A stretch of DNA of 64,000 nucleotides, taken from Phreatobacter sp. (lineage in GTDB: Bacteria; Pseudomonadota; Alphaproteobacteria; Rhizobiales; Phreatobacteraceae). Location: assembly GCF_016793595.1 (NCBI RefSeq), contig NZ_JAEULY010000004.1:682001-746000 (forward strand). Direction: 5' to 3'. Below the pieces are notes generated by a model. That model was not told the origin of the DNA and did not search any database. It saw only the letters and a list, made by a program, of their open reading frames with translations. The first letter of the stretch is position 1. Every line of letters starts with the position of its first letter. This document shows positions 8,094-16,667 of the stretch, piece after piece. The position numbers and the translations under genes are program-made.

Positions 8094-8594
8094 GCCCAGC
8101 CTCGCCGAATCGCGAGAGTTTCTGTGGCAACGGTAGCACGGAGCGTACTTCACAAGGCCGTTACCACGGCTCGGCAGTCGGGCAACGAGGGGCGATGGGT
8201 CCGGTTGCGCTCAAATCAACCTGCACGTGTAACAGCTATAAATCCAAGTATGATACATTTAAAATAACAATTGCCACATTTTTCCATAATATTTGATCTA
8301 TATGACAAAAAGTTCAGGAAAACCCTGCGGAAGACCTGCACATACTCGCGACCGGAACAACAAGATCGCGCCATGATAGACTAATGAAACTCTTGGTAAT
8401 GCGTCATGAAATAATTGTTTCAGCTCATATTTTAGGCATTCTCGAACAGGCTGCGCCAAATCTCTGATCGCCATTCCCTCTTAAGTAACTCTTAACCAAC
8501 CAAGGATCAGGCTTTTCGAACGCATCGCATGCACGGAATCCTGTGATTTCGACCTTGAGACGTCCTGCCGCCCGAAGAAATTGAGGCACGCCAG
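8094..8594. other. AT-rich divergent intergenic region with promoters
   Basis: This 501-bp gap separates the kinase (minus) from the chemoreceptor (plus). The part from about 8215 to 8510 is strikingly AT-rich compared with everything around it, with runs such as ACATTTAAAATAACAATTG. It contains a CtrA-type box at 8481-8496. No RNA gene or convincing small protein could be recognised; a 27-codon frame at 8384-8467 has no ribosome site. It may carry regulatory DNA or be a remnant of inserted low-GC DNA. Confidence 0.6.
8481..8496 (+). promoter_or_regulatory. CtrA-type binding box upstream of chemoreceptor
   Basis: The sequence reads TTAA-N7-TTAAC exactly, the published consensus for the alphaproteobacterial cell-cycle/motility regulator CtrA. 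It lies 98 bp upstream of the chemoreceptor start. TTAA is rare in this GC-rich DNA, so a chance match is less likely than usual, although the local stretch is AT-rich. CtrA commonly controls flagellar and chemotaxis genes in the class, which fits the downstream gene. Confidence 0.6.
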
Positions 8595-10076
8595 ATGCTC
8601 CGCATGTTCGCCAATTCCGCCGACGACGCCGCCGCCAAGCTCACCGCTCTCGACCGCGTTCAGGCAATCATCGAATTTGATCTCGACGGGGTCATTCTCA
8701 ACGCCAATTCCAACTTTCTCGGCGCGGTCGGCTACTCGCTGGCCGAGATCAAGGGGCGGCATCATTCGATGTTCGTCGAGCCCGCCTACCGGGACAGCGA
8801 CGACTACCGTGGCTTCTGGCAAAGGCTGCGGACGGGGCAGTTCGAAGCCGCCCAGTTCCGGCGCATCGGCAAGGACGGACGGGAAATCTGGATCGAGGCC
8901 TCCTACAATCCGCTGCTCGACCGCTCCGGCAAACCCTACAGGGTGGTGAAATTCGCCACCGACATCACGGCGCAAAAGACGACGGACGCCGACCGCGCCG
9001 GGCAGATCGCGGCCATCGGCAAGGCGCAGGCGGTGATCGAGTTCACGCTCGACGGCATCATTCTGAACGCCAACGACAATTTCCTCGGCGCGGTCGGCTA
9101 TTCGCTGGCCGAGATCAAGGGCCAGCACCATTCGATGTTCTGCGAGCCGGCGCTCAAGGCGAGCGCGGAATATGCGGCTTTCTGGGCTGCACTGAAGCGC
9201 GGTGAGTATCAGGCGGCGCAGTACAAGCGGGTCGGCAAGGGCGGGCGCGAGATCTGGATCCAGGCTTCCTACAATCCGATCCTCGATGCTTCGGGCCGGC
9301 CAACCAAGGTGGTCAAGTTCGCCACCGACATTACCGAGCAGATGAATCTGCTCGCGACGCTGCGCACCATGATCGACCGGAACTTCAGCGAGATCGACCA
9401 GGCAGTCGGACGATCGTCGCAGGAATCGAACAATGCGCTGGCCGCGGCCGACGCGACGCGCGACAGCGTGCAGACCATGGCCGCCGCCTCGGAGGAGCTT
9501 GCCGCCTCCGTCGCCGAAATCTCGCAGATGATGTCCAAGTCGCAGAGCGCCACCGACAGCGCGCTGGAGCAAACCAACGCGGCCGGCGGCTTCTCGCAGA
9601 AGCTGTCGGATGCGGCCGCCGCCATGGGCGGCATTGTCGGCCTCATCAACACCATTGCCGGGCAGATCAACCTGCTGGCGCTCAACGCCACCATCGAGTC
9701 GGCGCGTGCCGGCGAGGCTGGCCGCGGGTTCGCGGTCGTGGCACAGGAGGTGAAGAATCTCGCCAATCAGGCGGCCAAGGCCACCGAACAGATCGGCGCG
9801 GAGATCAACGGCGTGCAGTCGATCTCGTCCGATGTGGTCAAGGCGCTGGATTCCATCCGCGCCTCCATCGAGATCATGCGCAACAACGTGGTCGCCACCG
9901 CCGCCTCGGTCGAGGAACAGAGCGCGGTAACGCGCGACATGTCGGAGAACATGCAGCAGGCCGCCCGCGCCGTCGGTGAAATCTCCGAGAACATCTCCGG
10001 CATTTCAGCCTCGGTCACGCAGGTCTCGCAAGCCGTGGCGACCACCCGCGAGGCGGCCGTGGTCCTGGCCCGCTGA
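8595..10076 (+). CDS. Cytoplasmic chemoreceptor with two near-identical PAS domains
   Basis: A 493-residue methyl-accepting protein without membrane segments. Two PAS domains lie at about 17-128 and 139-250 and repeat with a period of 122 residues; both contain [13 protein letters not shown] and the REIW.(E/Q)ASYNP block. The rest is the signalling hairpin with the tip [21 protein letters not shown]. This Aer2/BdlA-like arrangement usually senses oxygen, redox state or metabolism inside the cell and signals to CheA via CheW. GAGG is 8 bp before the ATG. A CtrA-type box is upstream. No che genes are nearby, so it is an orphan receptor. Confidence 0.93.
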   Translation: MLRMFANSADDAAAKLTALDRVQAIIEFDLDGVILNANSNFLGAVGYSLAEIKGRHHSMFVEPAYRDSDDYRGFWQRLRTGQFEAAQFRRIGKDGREIWIEASYNPLLDRSGKPYRVVKFATDITAQKTTDADRAGQIAAIGKAQAVIEFTLDGIILNANDNFLGAVGYSLAEIKGQHHSMFCEPALKASAEYAAFWAALKRGEYQAAQYKRVGKGGREIWIQASYNPILDASGRPTKVVKFATDITEQMNLLATLRTMIDRNFSEIDQAVGRSSQESNNALAAADATRDSVQTMAAASEELAASVAEISQMMSKSQSATDSALEQTNAAGGFSQKLSDAAAAMGGIVGLINTIAGQINLLALNATIESARAGEAGRGFAVVAQEVKNLANQAAKATEQIGAEINGVQSISSDVVKALDSIRASIEIMRNNVVATAASVEEQSAVTRDMSENMQQAARAVGEISENISGISASVTQVSQAVATTREAAVVLAR

Positions 10077-10129
10077 CGCCGGGAACCACGTCCCGGTCGC
10101 CCGTGGCGGCCGGCGTCAACATGCGAACG

Positions 10130-10145
10130 AACGGCGACAGCCGTT
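10130..10145 (+). terminator. Hairpin after chemoreceptor gene
   Basis: A perfect 6-bp stem AACGGC-GACA-GCCGTT lies 54 bp after the chemoreceptor stop and is followed by a short TCCC rather than a T-run. A second, looser pairing GACGCCGG/CCGGCGTC encloses the sequence between the stop and this hairpin. The region may stop or slow transcription, but without a U-tract this is weak. Confidence 0.3.
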
Positions 10146-10229
10146 TCCCGCGTCACTAGCGTCCGCGCCTCTTCCCCGATCATCCCTCTCCCAGCCCGTC
10201 CGGCCGGCTCACCGATGGAGGTGCTGGCG

Positions 10230-10979
10230 ATGGCGCATCATCACGTCCATCAGGCTCAGCTGCAGGTCCTGCATCTGACCGTCATCATGCTGCTCGCGAT
10301 CGCCGCGCCAGCCCCCGCGCATGCCGATTGCGGCCGCGACGGCGTCACCATCAACGGCAGTCCCGACGAACACGACGAGGCCTGCGCGGCGCTCGGCGAG
10401 GTCATCGGCCATTTCGCCGATGGCGGCCTTGTCATCGACCTGCGCGTGACGATCCGGTTCCAGCCGTCCGTCGCCATCGAACGGGACGGCGATGAGGCGG
10501 CTTCTCCGACGAGCGGCGAGCCGCGGCTCGCCAGCGGCTTCTACCACGTCGCCCGCAGGGAGATCTGGATGACCCGCTCGACCTCGGTCTGGGCGCATCG
10601 CCGGCGGCCCTGGAACCTGCCATGGGACCGGCCGCTCGCCCTATCGATCCTGAAGCACGAAATCGTCCACGCGATCATCTATCAGCTGCTGGGAGCCGAT
10701 CACCGGAAGCTCCCCCGGGCATGGCACGAAGCCCTGGCCTATGCGGTGCAGATCGAACTGATGGACCCCGATCTTAGGGCGCGGGTTCTGGCGCAGTATC
10801 CGCACCGCGAGGCCTTTTCCAGCACGCTGCACGTCAACGACATCGTCTACGGCATCGACCCCGACAGCTTCGCGGTGGCCGCCTACTGGGCCTATGTGCA
10901 GGGTGGGAGGATGGCCTTCCTCAGGCGCGCCATCGGCTTCCAGCTCGAGATGATCGACATGGACCACATGCCGCCATGA
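10230..10979 (+). CDS. Secreted putative gluzincin-type metallopeptidase
   Basis: The 249-aa product has a signal peptide (hydrophobic LTVIMLLAIAAPAPAHA, cleavage before DCG). The mature part has LKHEIVHAIIYQLL, an HExxH zinc motif, and 20 residues on PRAWHEALAYAVQIE, which resembles the P-W-x-x-E-G-x-A block that supplies the third zinc ligand Glu in gluzincin and peptidase-MA families. The family is not one I can name with certainty. The ATG at 10230 is chosen because GGAGG lies 8 bp upstream; an ATG at 10215 overlaps that site. No obvious partner gene: the downstream gene is convergent. Confidence 0.7.
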   Translation: MAHHHVHQAQLQVLHLTVIMLLAIAAPAPAHADCGRDGVTINGSPDEHDEACAALGEVIGHFADGGLVIDLRVTIRFQPSVAIERDGDEAASPTSGEPRLASGFYHVARREIWMTRSTSVWAHRRRPWNLPWDRPLALSILKHEIVHAIIYQLLGADHRKLPRAWHEALAYAVQIELMDPDLRARVLAQYPHREAFSSTLHVNDIVYGIDPDSFAVAAYWAYVQGGRMAFLRRAIGFQLEMIDMDHMPP

Positions 10980-11008
10980 GCGGGCAGGCGGATCGCCTGT
11001 TCCGGTCC

Positions 11009-12211
11009 CTAGCCCGCCACGATGCCCTTGGCGCGCATCTCGGCCACCGCCTCGTGACTGAAGCCGAGTTCGGCAAGCACCTGATCCGAGTGCTCGCCGA
11101 TGGCGGGCGCCCTGCCCGGCTGGCGCTTCGTCTCGCCATCGACGAAGATCGGGCTGTTGACCGTCATCAGCTCCTCGTTCTCGAAGCGCACGAGCGTCTC
11201 GGTCGCCGCCACCTGCGGGTCGGTCAGCATATCGTCGAGGTTCGCGACGAAGCCGAAGGTAAGGCCGTGGCCATCAAGGATGGCGCGCCATTCGCCAAGC
11301 GTGCGGCCGGCGACGATACCGTCGACGATGGCGATCAGTTCCGGCGCATTCTCGGCCCGCAAGGTGCCGGTGGCGAAACGCGCATCCGCCTTGAGCGCGC
11401 CGAGGCCCAGCCTCTCGGCGAAGACCGGCCACTGCTCATCGCCATTCAGCAGGGAGACGATCAGCCAGCGGTCGTCGCGCGTGCGGTAGTGGCACATCAG
11501 CGGGTTGGGCGACTGTTCGCGCGGCACGCGCCTGGGGATGTCGGCTCCGCACAGTTTGGCCTGCGCGAGATAGGCATTCGACCACAGCCCGTTGACCATC
11601 AGATGCGAGGAGACGTGGCCGCCCTTGCCGGTCCGTTCGCGCCGATAGAGCGCGGTCACGATCGCGCCGTAGAACGCCATCGCCGAGGGATAGTCGCCCA
11701 TGCCCGGCACCGAGCGGCCGGGAGGCAGGCTGGCATCGCCCTTCACCTGGTCCATGAGCCCCGAGCGCGCCCACCATGCGAGGCTGTCGAAGCCCGGTTT
11801 GTCGGCCTCCTGCCCGGTCTCGCCATAGGCTGTGAACGAGGCATAGATCAGCCGCTCGTTCAGCGGCGCCAGGGTCTCGTGGTCGATGCCGAGCCGGCGG
11901 CGGGCCGGAAGCGGCGTATTGGTGATGAAGACATCGGCGCCCTCGACGAGGCGGTGCAGAACCGCATTGCCGTCCGGCGTGCCAAGCTTCAGCGCCAGCC
12001 CCCGGCGCGAACGGTTCGCCTGCAGCCATGGGTAATTCTCCGCGGCGCGGGGCTGGCCCTGCGTCTGCCAGAGATTGCGGAACGTGTCGCCGCCGATCGG
12101 CTCCACTTTCACGACATCGGCGCCGAAATCGGCGAGCACGGTGGCAGCCCCCGGAGCTGCGATGAAGCTCGCGCAGTCGATGACCTTCAGGCCGGCGAAG
12201 ATCGCGGACAT
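11009..12211 (-). CDS. CaiB/BaiF-type (class III) CoA-transferase
   Basis: The 400-aa enzyme belongs to the family of formyl-CoA transferase and carnitine CoA-transferase and moves CoA between organic acids through an aspartyl thioester. The N-terminus GLKVIDCASFIAAPGA, ADFGADVVKVEP and NRSRRGLALKL, then PGFDSLAWWARSGLM with the presumed catalytic Asp, fit the family. The start at 12211 (MSAIFAGLKV) is preferred because the longer frame adds an unrelated 26 residues; GGGAGG lies just before it. The substrate cannot be deduced: there is no adjacent acyl-CoA dehydrogenase or ligase. Confidence 0.88.
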   Translation of the reverse strand: MSAIFAGLKVIDCASFIAAPGAATVLADFGADVVKVEPIGGDTFRNLWQTQGQPRAAENYPWLQANRSRRGLALKLGTPDGNAVLHRLVEGADVFITNTPLPARRRLGIDHETLAPLNERLIYASFTAYGETGQEADKPGFDSLAWWARSGLMDQVKGDASLPPGRSVPGMGDYPSAMAFYGAIVTALYRRERTGKGGHVSSHLMVNGLWSNAYLAQAKLCGADIPRRVPREQSPNPLMCHYRTRDDRWLIVSLLNGDEQWPVFAERLGLGALKADARFATGTLRAENAPELIAIVDGIVAGRTLGEWRAILDGHGLTFGFVANLDDMLTDPQVAATETLVRFENEELMTVNSPIFVDGETKRQPGRAPAIGEHSDQVLAELGFSHEAVAEMRAKGIVAG

Positions 12212-12325
12212 GGGCCTCCCGATATCGTGCGTCCTGCCTGTCAGCCGCAGGTTCAAGGGAAGGCTAGCAAAGCGCCCACGGGGGCACAACGCCGCTTCAT
12301 CGAATGAAACGGCATTTCGCCGACA

Positions 12326-13348
12326 TCAGCGCATGGGCGGCGCGTAGAGGATGCCGCCCATCGACCAGAGCTGGTTCAGGCCGCGGGGAATGCCGAGGCT
12401 GGAGCGCGCGCCGACATTGCGCTCGTAGACCTCGGCATAATTGCCGACGGCCCTCACTGCCCGGATGGCGAAGGTGGCGTCCAGCCCGAGCTTGACGCCG
12501 AGGTCGCCCTCGGCCCCGACGAAGCGCCGCACGTCGGGCTTGGCCGAGCGCATGGCCTCATCGGCCGTCGCGGCGGAAATGCCGAGCTCCTCGGCGTTGA
12601 CCAGCGCGAAATTGACCCATTTGACGATGTTGAACCAGTGCAGGTCGTCGGCGCGCGTCACCGGGCCGAGCGGCTCCTTGGAGATAACGTCGGGCAGGAT
12701 CACAGCCCCGCCGGGCTGGCTCAGCTTCAGCCGCTCGGCGTAGAGGCCGGACTGGTCGGTGGTCATGGCGTCGCAGCGGCCGCCATCGAGCGCCTGCACC
12801 ACTTCCGCAGCGGTCGGCAGGGTGACGAGTTGCAGCTTCATCGAATTGGCGCGGAAATAGTCGGCGACATTGTCCGCGCTGGTCGTACCTGCCTGTACGC
12901 AGACCGTGACGCCATCGAGCTCCAGCGCCGAGGTGATGTTCGGGCGGCGCAGCACCATGAAGCCCTGCCCGTCATGGAAGGTGATGCCCGCGAACATCAG
13001 GCCAAGCGCCACCTCGCGCTCCAGCGTCCAGGTCGAATTGCGCGACAGCACGTCGATACGGCCGGCCCTCAGCGCCTCGAAGCGCTCGGTCGCCGAGAGC
13101 GGGACATAGGTGACCTTGGCCGGATCACCCAGCACGGCCGCCGCAACGGCCTTGCAGAAGTCGACGTCGAACCCGGCCCAGACGCCCTGTGCGTTGCGGT
13201 CGGAGAAGCCGGCCAGTCCCTGGCTGACGCCGCAGTTGAGCGTGCCGCGCGCCTTGACCGCCGCGAGCGTCTGGGCGCTGGCGGCAAAAGCGCCGAGGCC
13301 GAGAACGGCGGCAATGGCGAGGAACCCGGCTCTCAGGGCATTCGGCAT
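12326..13348 (-). CDS. Periplasmic general amino-acid binding protein (AapJ-like), orphan
   Basis: A 340-residue solute-binding protein of family 3. Signal peptide to ASAQ (about residue 26), then LAAVKARGTLNCGVSQGLAGFSD and AGFDVDFCKAVAAAVLGD, the start of the AapJ/BztA type that binds a range of L-amino acids. The end SLGIPRGLNQLWSMGG...YAPP is typical of AapJ. No permease or ATPase genes are beside it, whereas aapJQMP are normally together, so it either serves a transporter encoded elsewhere or has another role. It follows the L,D-transpeptidase and lipoprotein on the same strand with a 37-bp gap. Confidence 0.88.
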   Translation of the reverse strand: MPNALRAGFLAIAAVLGLGAFAASAQTLAAVKARGTLNCGVSQGLAGFSDRNAQGVWAGFDVDFCKAVAAAVLGDPAKVTYVPLSATERFEALRAGRIDVLSRNSTWTLEREVALGLMFAGITFHDGQGFMVLRRPNITSALELDGVTVCVQAGTTSADNVADYFRANSMKLQLVTLPTAAEVVQALDGGRCDAMTTDQSGLYAERLKLSQPGGAVILPDVISKEPLGPVTRADDLHWFNIVKWVNFALVNAEELGISAATADEAMRSAKPDVRRFVGAEGDLGVKLGLDATFAIRAVRAVGNYAEVYERNVGARSSLGIPRGLNQLWSMGGILYAPPMR

Positions 13349-13385
13349 GGGCGAAATCTCCGGAGGGTTGGATCGCGGCTGCGGT

Positions 13386-14018
13386 TCAAAGCGCGGCGGC
13401 GTGGCGGATGACGACCTTGGTGCCGGCCGGCACGCGCGAATAGAGGTCGATCACGTCGCCATTGGCGAGGCGGAAGCAGCCGGACGACACCGCATGGCCG
13501 ATCGTCTCGGGTTGATTGGTGCCGTGGATGCGGTAGATGGTCGAGCCGAGATAGAGCGCGCGCGAACCCATCGGATTGCCGGGACCGCCGGCCATGAAGC
13601 GCGGCAGGTAGGGCTGGCGCTGGATCATCTCCGGCGGCGGCGTCCAGTCCGGCCATTCCGCCTTGCGCGACACGCGGACGAGGCCGGACCAGGTGAAGCC
13701 TTCGCGGCCGACACCGATGCCGTAGCGGAGCGCGCGGTTGTTGCCGAGCACGAGATAGAGGAAGCGCTCCGAGGTATGGATGACCAGCGTGCCCACCGGC
13801 TCGTTGGAGCGGAAATAGACAAGCTGCCGGGCGAAGGCTCCCTCGCGGATGATGACCTCCTCGGTGGAGACGCGGCCGGGCTCGTCGCCAATCGCCATGG
13901 TCTCGCGCATGGCAGCGGGCGGCGCGGCCTGCGCCAGAGCCGCGCCGGTGGCCATAAGGCTCGCGAAACCTGCCGCGGCGACCAGCGACAGCCGCCGGAT
14001 CAAGGACGATTGGGTCAT
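13386..14018 (-). CDS. L,D-transpeptidase (YkuD domain)
   Basis: A secreted 210-aa protein with a signal peptide of about 30 residues. The YkuD catalytic block is clear: IHGTNQPETIGHAVSSGCFR with the catalytic Cys and His, then LANGDVIDLYSRVPAGTKVVI. Such enzymes form 3-3 peptidoglycan cross-links or attach proteins such as lipoproteins to the wall, which is especially common in Hyphomicrobiales. It lies 17 bp after the small lipoprotein gene and probably shares its transcript. Confidence 0.92.
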   Translation of the reverse strand: MTQSSLIRRLSLVAAAGFASLMATGAALAQAAPPAAMRETMAIGDEPGRVSTEEVIIREGAFARQLVYFRSNEPVGTLVIHTSERFLYLVLGNNRALRYGIGVGREGFTWSGLVRVSRKAEWPDWTPPPEMIQRQPYLPRFMAGGPGNPMGSRALYLGSTIYRIHGTNQPETIGHAVSSGCFRLANGDVIDLYSRVPAGTKVVIRHAAAL

Positions 14019-14035
14019 GCTGTTCCCTCGAAGCT

Positions 14036-14554
14036 TCAGGTCCGGCGGGGCGGCGCCGCCGCGGCGCCGCCGGGGCAGCGCACATAGACGAAGGTGCCGT
14101 AGCGGGCGTGGACGTCCGGCGCGATGAAGCGCATGACGACGACGTTCTCGGTGAGCGACAGGATCTCGCGGTCCTGGGCATGCGGCGGCGGCGTCTCGAA
14201 GCCGAGATAGGTCTTGCCGTCGGAACCGCCCTTCAATGTGAGCTCATAGGCCTTCGGGTCGTCGGCGACGTGCATCATAATGCCGTCAGTCGGGCCGGGC
14301 GTGATGACATAAGGCGTGCGGCAGTGCTGGCGGGCCATGGTTTCGGTGCGCGGCCGATCGCGATCCTCGCGATAGCTGGCGATGCCCCAGGAGCCGACCA
14401 GCGCTGACACGGGATAGGCGGCGGGCCGGATCTGCGGCCTCTGCGGCTGTGCGACCGGGGCCGGCGTCGAGGCGCAGCCGGCAAGGGCGAAGGTTGCGGC
14501 GAGCATCGACAGAACCGTCAAGGGCCGATGGGCCCTCGTGGCGAGACAGGACAC
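14036..14554 (-). CDS. Small lipoprotein of unknown function
   Basis: The 172-aa product begins with GTG at 14554, preceded by GAGGGAG at good spacing. A lipobox (LAGC, Cys at about residue 27) follows a hydrophobic signal. The mature region SALVGSWGIASYREDRDRP and later YVITPGPTDGIMMHVADDP suggests a small beta-rich lipocalin-like fold, but I do not recognise the family. The C-terminal Pro/Ala/Arg tail may be disordered. It is followed at 17 bp by the L,D-transpeptidase, suggesting an envelope role. Confidence 0.75.
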   Translation of the reverse strand: MSCLATRAHRPLTVLSMLAATFALAGCASTPAPVAQPQRPQIRPAAYPVSALVGSWGIASYREDRDRPRTETMARQHCRTPYVITPGPTDGIMMHVADDPKAYELTLKGGSDGKTYLGFETPPPHAQDREILSLTENVVVMRFIAPDVHARYGTFVYVRCPGGAAAAPPRRT

Positions 14555-14902
14555 GGCGACGCTCCCTCAACTCCCGGCAGTAATTGCAGTGAAGATAAAT
14601 CCGCGTCGCTTGGCAATGCCGGAACGGGGAGCATCAGGCCGACGGGTTCGCATCGCGAATTTCGCGCGCCGGCGACCGGCGCGTGCACGGAATGAGAAGA
14701 CAAGCGCCCAGCAACTCCTATCGTGCGCCCGCCCATGCCAGCTCCAATTCCGACCGCGCTGGGCAGGCAGGGATTCCCGATGCAGGTTTCGGCACAGCCG
14801 GCGCGCCGCCGCCCGCCAATGCGCGGGTTGCCGGCCATGGCTGGTCTGGCCACCGGCGCCGGCCACGAACAGCGTTGGACTGGAACTGATCCGGGAAGGC
14901 CG
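14555..14902. other. Intergenic region without recognised gene
   Basis: This 348-bp gap lies between two minus-strand genes. Both strands contain open frames, but their composition (Arg/Pro/Ala-rich, no homology, no ribosome sites) marks them as shadows of GC-rich DNA. It probably includes the promoter for the lipoprotein/L,D-transpeptidase transcript near 14560-14640; no clear -35/-10 pair stands out. Confidence 0.4.
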
Positions 14903-15169
14903 TCAGCCGAAGAAGGTCAGCGAGCGCTTGGGCACGTTGCGTCCGACGATGCGGCCGGTTTCGAATGCCGCGGCCACGAGACGCGCACGCTGGCGCAGGC
15001 CAAGCTCGTAATGCTGCGTCACCACCAGCGCGACCGCGTGGCGCACGCGCCGATCCTCGGCAAGATCGCCCAACTGGAGGCAGGCCGCGTCGAATGCCTT
15101 GCGCATGGCGCTGAGGTCGGCGCCGGCATAGATGCCGTCGGCGGAGAGATCGGGATCGAGCCGGTCCAT
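14903..15169 (-). CDS. Small conserved-looking hypothetical protein
   Basis: An 88-aa frame with an ATG preceded by GAGGGAG at a normal distance. The protein is acidic at the start (MDRLDPDLSADG) and then alpha-helical (LSAMRKAFDAACLQLGDLA, ALVVTQHYELGLRQRARL), ending in RSLTFFG. It has no signal peptide or membrane helix. I do not recognise a function. Coding potential is supported by the ribosome site and by sensible hydrophobic spacing in the helices; a short frame in GC-rich DNA could still be spurious. Confidence 0.6.
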   Translation of the reverse strand: MDRLDPDLSADGIYAGADLSAMRKAFDAACLQLGDLAEDRRVRHAVALVVTQHYELGLRQRARLVAAAFETGRIVGRNVPKRSLTFFG

Positions 15170-15453
15170 TCGCGCGCTCCCTCAAGTTCCGGGGTTCTTG
15201 TGGTTTCGCCCCATTTTCAGACAACTCGTAACACAGCTCGATGCGATCACCAAGTTCCCTGCAAGGGAACCCGCAATGCGCGCGCCGAATGCCTCAGCGT
15301 GAGCCGCCCGAATGCTGCAGAAGCTCAAATTGGCGGCCTTTTCTCCCCATTGCCTACGCCCTCCATGCGCCGTAGTCTGGTAACGGCGGCTCGGCTGAAG
15401 CCGCCGTTCATGCACAGTCACAGCTTTCCATCCCTGCGATCCGGAGACGGACC

Positions 15454-15897
15454 ATGCGGCAACTGACGCGCCTCATGATCATCGACGATGAACTGCATGA
15501 CATCGGCTTCATGGTGCAGTTCTTCCAGGAGCGGATCGAAGGCTGCAGTTTCGAGACGTTCTCCTCGGCGGAAGAGGCGCTCGCGCGGCTGCACTTCGAG
15601 AGCGAGGACAGCGACAACCCCGTCCTGGCCGAGGATCCCGACATCATCATCCTCGACCTCAAGCTCGGCGCGATGAACGGCTTCGATTTCCTCAAGGTGC
15701 TGCGCAAGGACGAACTGACGCGGCACATTCCGGTCATCGTCATTTCTGGCGACAATTCCAGGCAGTCGGTGGATCAGGCCTACGAGATCGGCGCCAACGC
15801 GATGTTCCGCAAGCCGGCTTCGCTGGACGGTTATCGAGCGATGATCAGTTCCATCGTCGACTACTGGCAGAAGACCGCGCGTCACGCCGCCGCCTGA
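15454..15897 (+). CDS. Orphan single-domain response regulator
   Basis: A 147-aa stand-alone receiver. Acidic pocket D11/D12 (MIIDDELHD), phospho-acceptor D68 (IIILDLKLGAMNGFD), Ser at the switch (VIVISGD) and Lys in FRKPASLDGY are present. A short acidic insertion (ESEDSDNPVLAED) sits between helix 2 and strand 3. The end (SSIVDYWQKT) is like the Rcp1-type receiver at 5473-5877, so the two may have similar partners. GGAG precedes the start. No kinase gene is adjacent. Confidence 0.88.
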   Translation: MRQLTRLMIIDDELHDIGFMVQFFQERIEGCSFETFSSAEEALARLHFESEDSDNPVLAEDPDIIILDLKLGAMNGFDFLKVLRKDELTRHIPVIVISGDNSRQSVDQAYEIGANAMFRKPASLDGYRAMISSIVDYWQKTARHAAA

Positions 15898-16019
15898 ACG
15901 CGGGCGGCGGCGCGACAGCGCCCGGCCAAGCAATCATTCCGAAATCTTCTCCGGGCAAGGGATGCATTGCGGCCGGCGACGCGATTGCTGTCGCCCGCGA
16001 CATTGCCCTGGAGAATGCC

Positions 16020-16364
16020 ATGAACCGCCCGCTTCTCGCCGCCCTCGTGATCGCCGCGGCCGCGACGCCTGCGCTCGCCCGGGATGCAGGCTGCCGCATC
16101 GAGCAGGCCGGCCGGGTGGTGCTCGATCGGACCTGCGACTTCCAGGCCGAGGGCCGTGACGGCTCGTTCTCGCTTTCCGCACGCGACGGCGGCAGCCTGT
16201 TTCCTGGTATCTCGGTCGTCACGCTGTCGGTGATCGAGCCCGGTCTTGCCGAGGTCCGCGGCCTCACGCGCGACGGCATCAATTCGCGCTGGGGCACGGC
16301 GCGCCGTTCGGCGCGCGACGGCGCCTGCTGGCAGGGTGACGATTTCAGGATCTGCGCGCGCTAG
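16020..16364 (+). CDS. Small secreted protein of unknown function
   Basis: The 114-aa product has a clean Sec signal peptide (LLAALVIAAAATPALA, cleavage before RDAG). The mature part of about 93 residues has four Cys (GCRIEQ, RTCDFQ, GACWQG, FRICAR), probably two disulphides in the periplasm, and a beta-rich pattern. GGAGA precedes the ATG. Family not recognised. It stands alone between the orphan receiver and tRNA-Gln. Confidence 0.72.
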   Translation: MNRPLLAALVIAAAATPALARDAGCRIEQAGRVVLDRTCDFQAEGRDGSFSLSARDGGSLFPGISVVTLSVIEPGLAEVRGLTRDGINSRWGTARRSARDGACWQGDDFRICAR

Positions 16365-16371
16365 ACGCTGG

Positions 16372-16442
16372 CTGGGTCGCTAGGATTCGAACCTAGATAG
16401 CGGGTACCAAAAACCCGAGTCCTACCGTTAGACGACGACCCA
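16372..16442 (-). tRNA. tRNA-Gln (anticodon UUG)
   Basis: On the minus strand the acceptor arm TGGGTCG pairs with CGACCCA; the T-arm contains GGTTCGAATCC and the anticodon stem CGGGT/ACCCG closes the loop TTTTGGT, giving anticodon TTG, which reads CAA (Gln). The 3' CCA is not encoded. The D-arm GTCTAACGGTAGGAC is normal. Confidence 0.96.
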
Positions 16443-16667
16443 ACCGTTCGCCCAAGGGCGACGCGCGGCGGACCATAGCGATGTGCCCGGCAAGGTTCAA
16501 CGGCCGCCCCGCAACCATCAACGACCTCTTTGACGCCGCGGCGCGGCCTTCGGCCGAACGGCGCAGGCGCGCGCCTGTGGACGCGCAGCGCCCCGCTCGT
16601 CTAGCTTGCGGCCCGACAAGGGCTCGCGAACGCGCGCCCGGAGAAACGTAGCATCCGGAGAAACGCC

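Noticed and set aside
8384..8467. 27-codon small ORF in the AT-rich gap
   Set aside because: It has no ribosome-binding site and its codon use reflects the AT-rich DNA; I treat it as chance.
14567..14866. 99-codon minus-strand ORF in the gap upstream of the lipoprotein
   Set aside because: Arg/Ala/Gly-rich composition, no ribosome site and no recognisable motif; it looks like a random frame.
15250..15300. EcfG-type general stress promoter (GGAAC-N16/17-CGTT)
   Set aside because: GGAAC occurs on both strands within a GTTCCCT/AGGGAAC palindrome, but no CGTT lies at the required distance on either strand.
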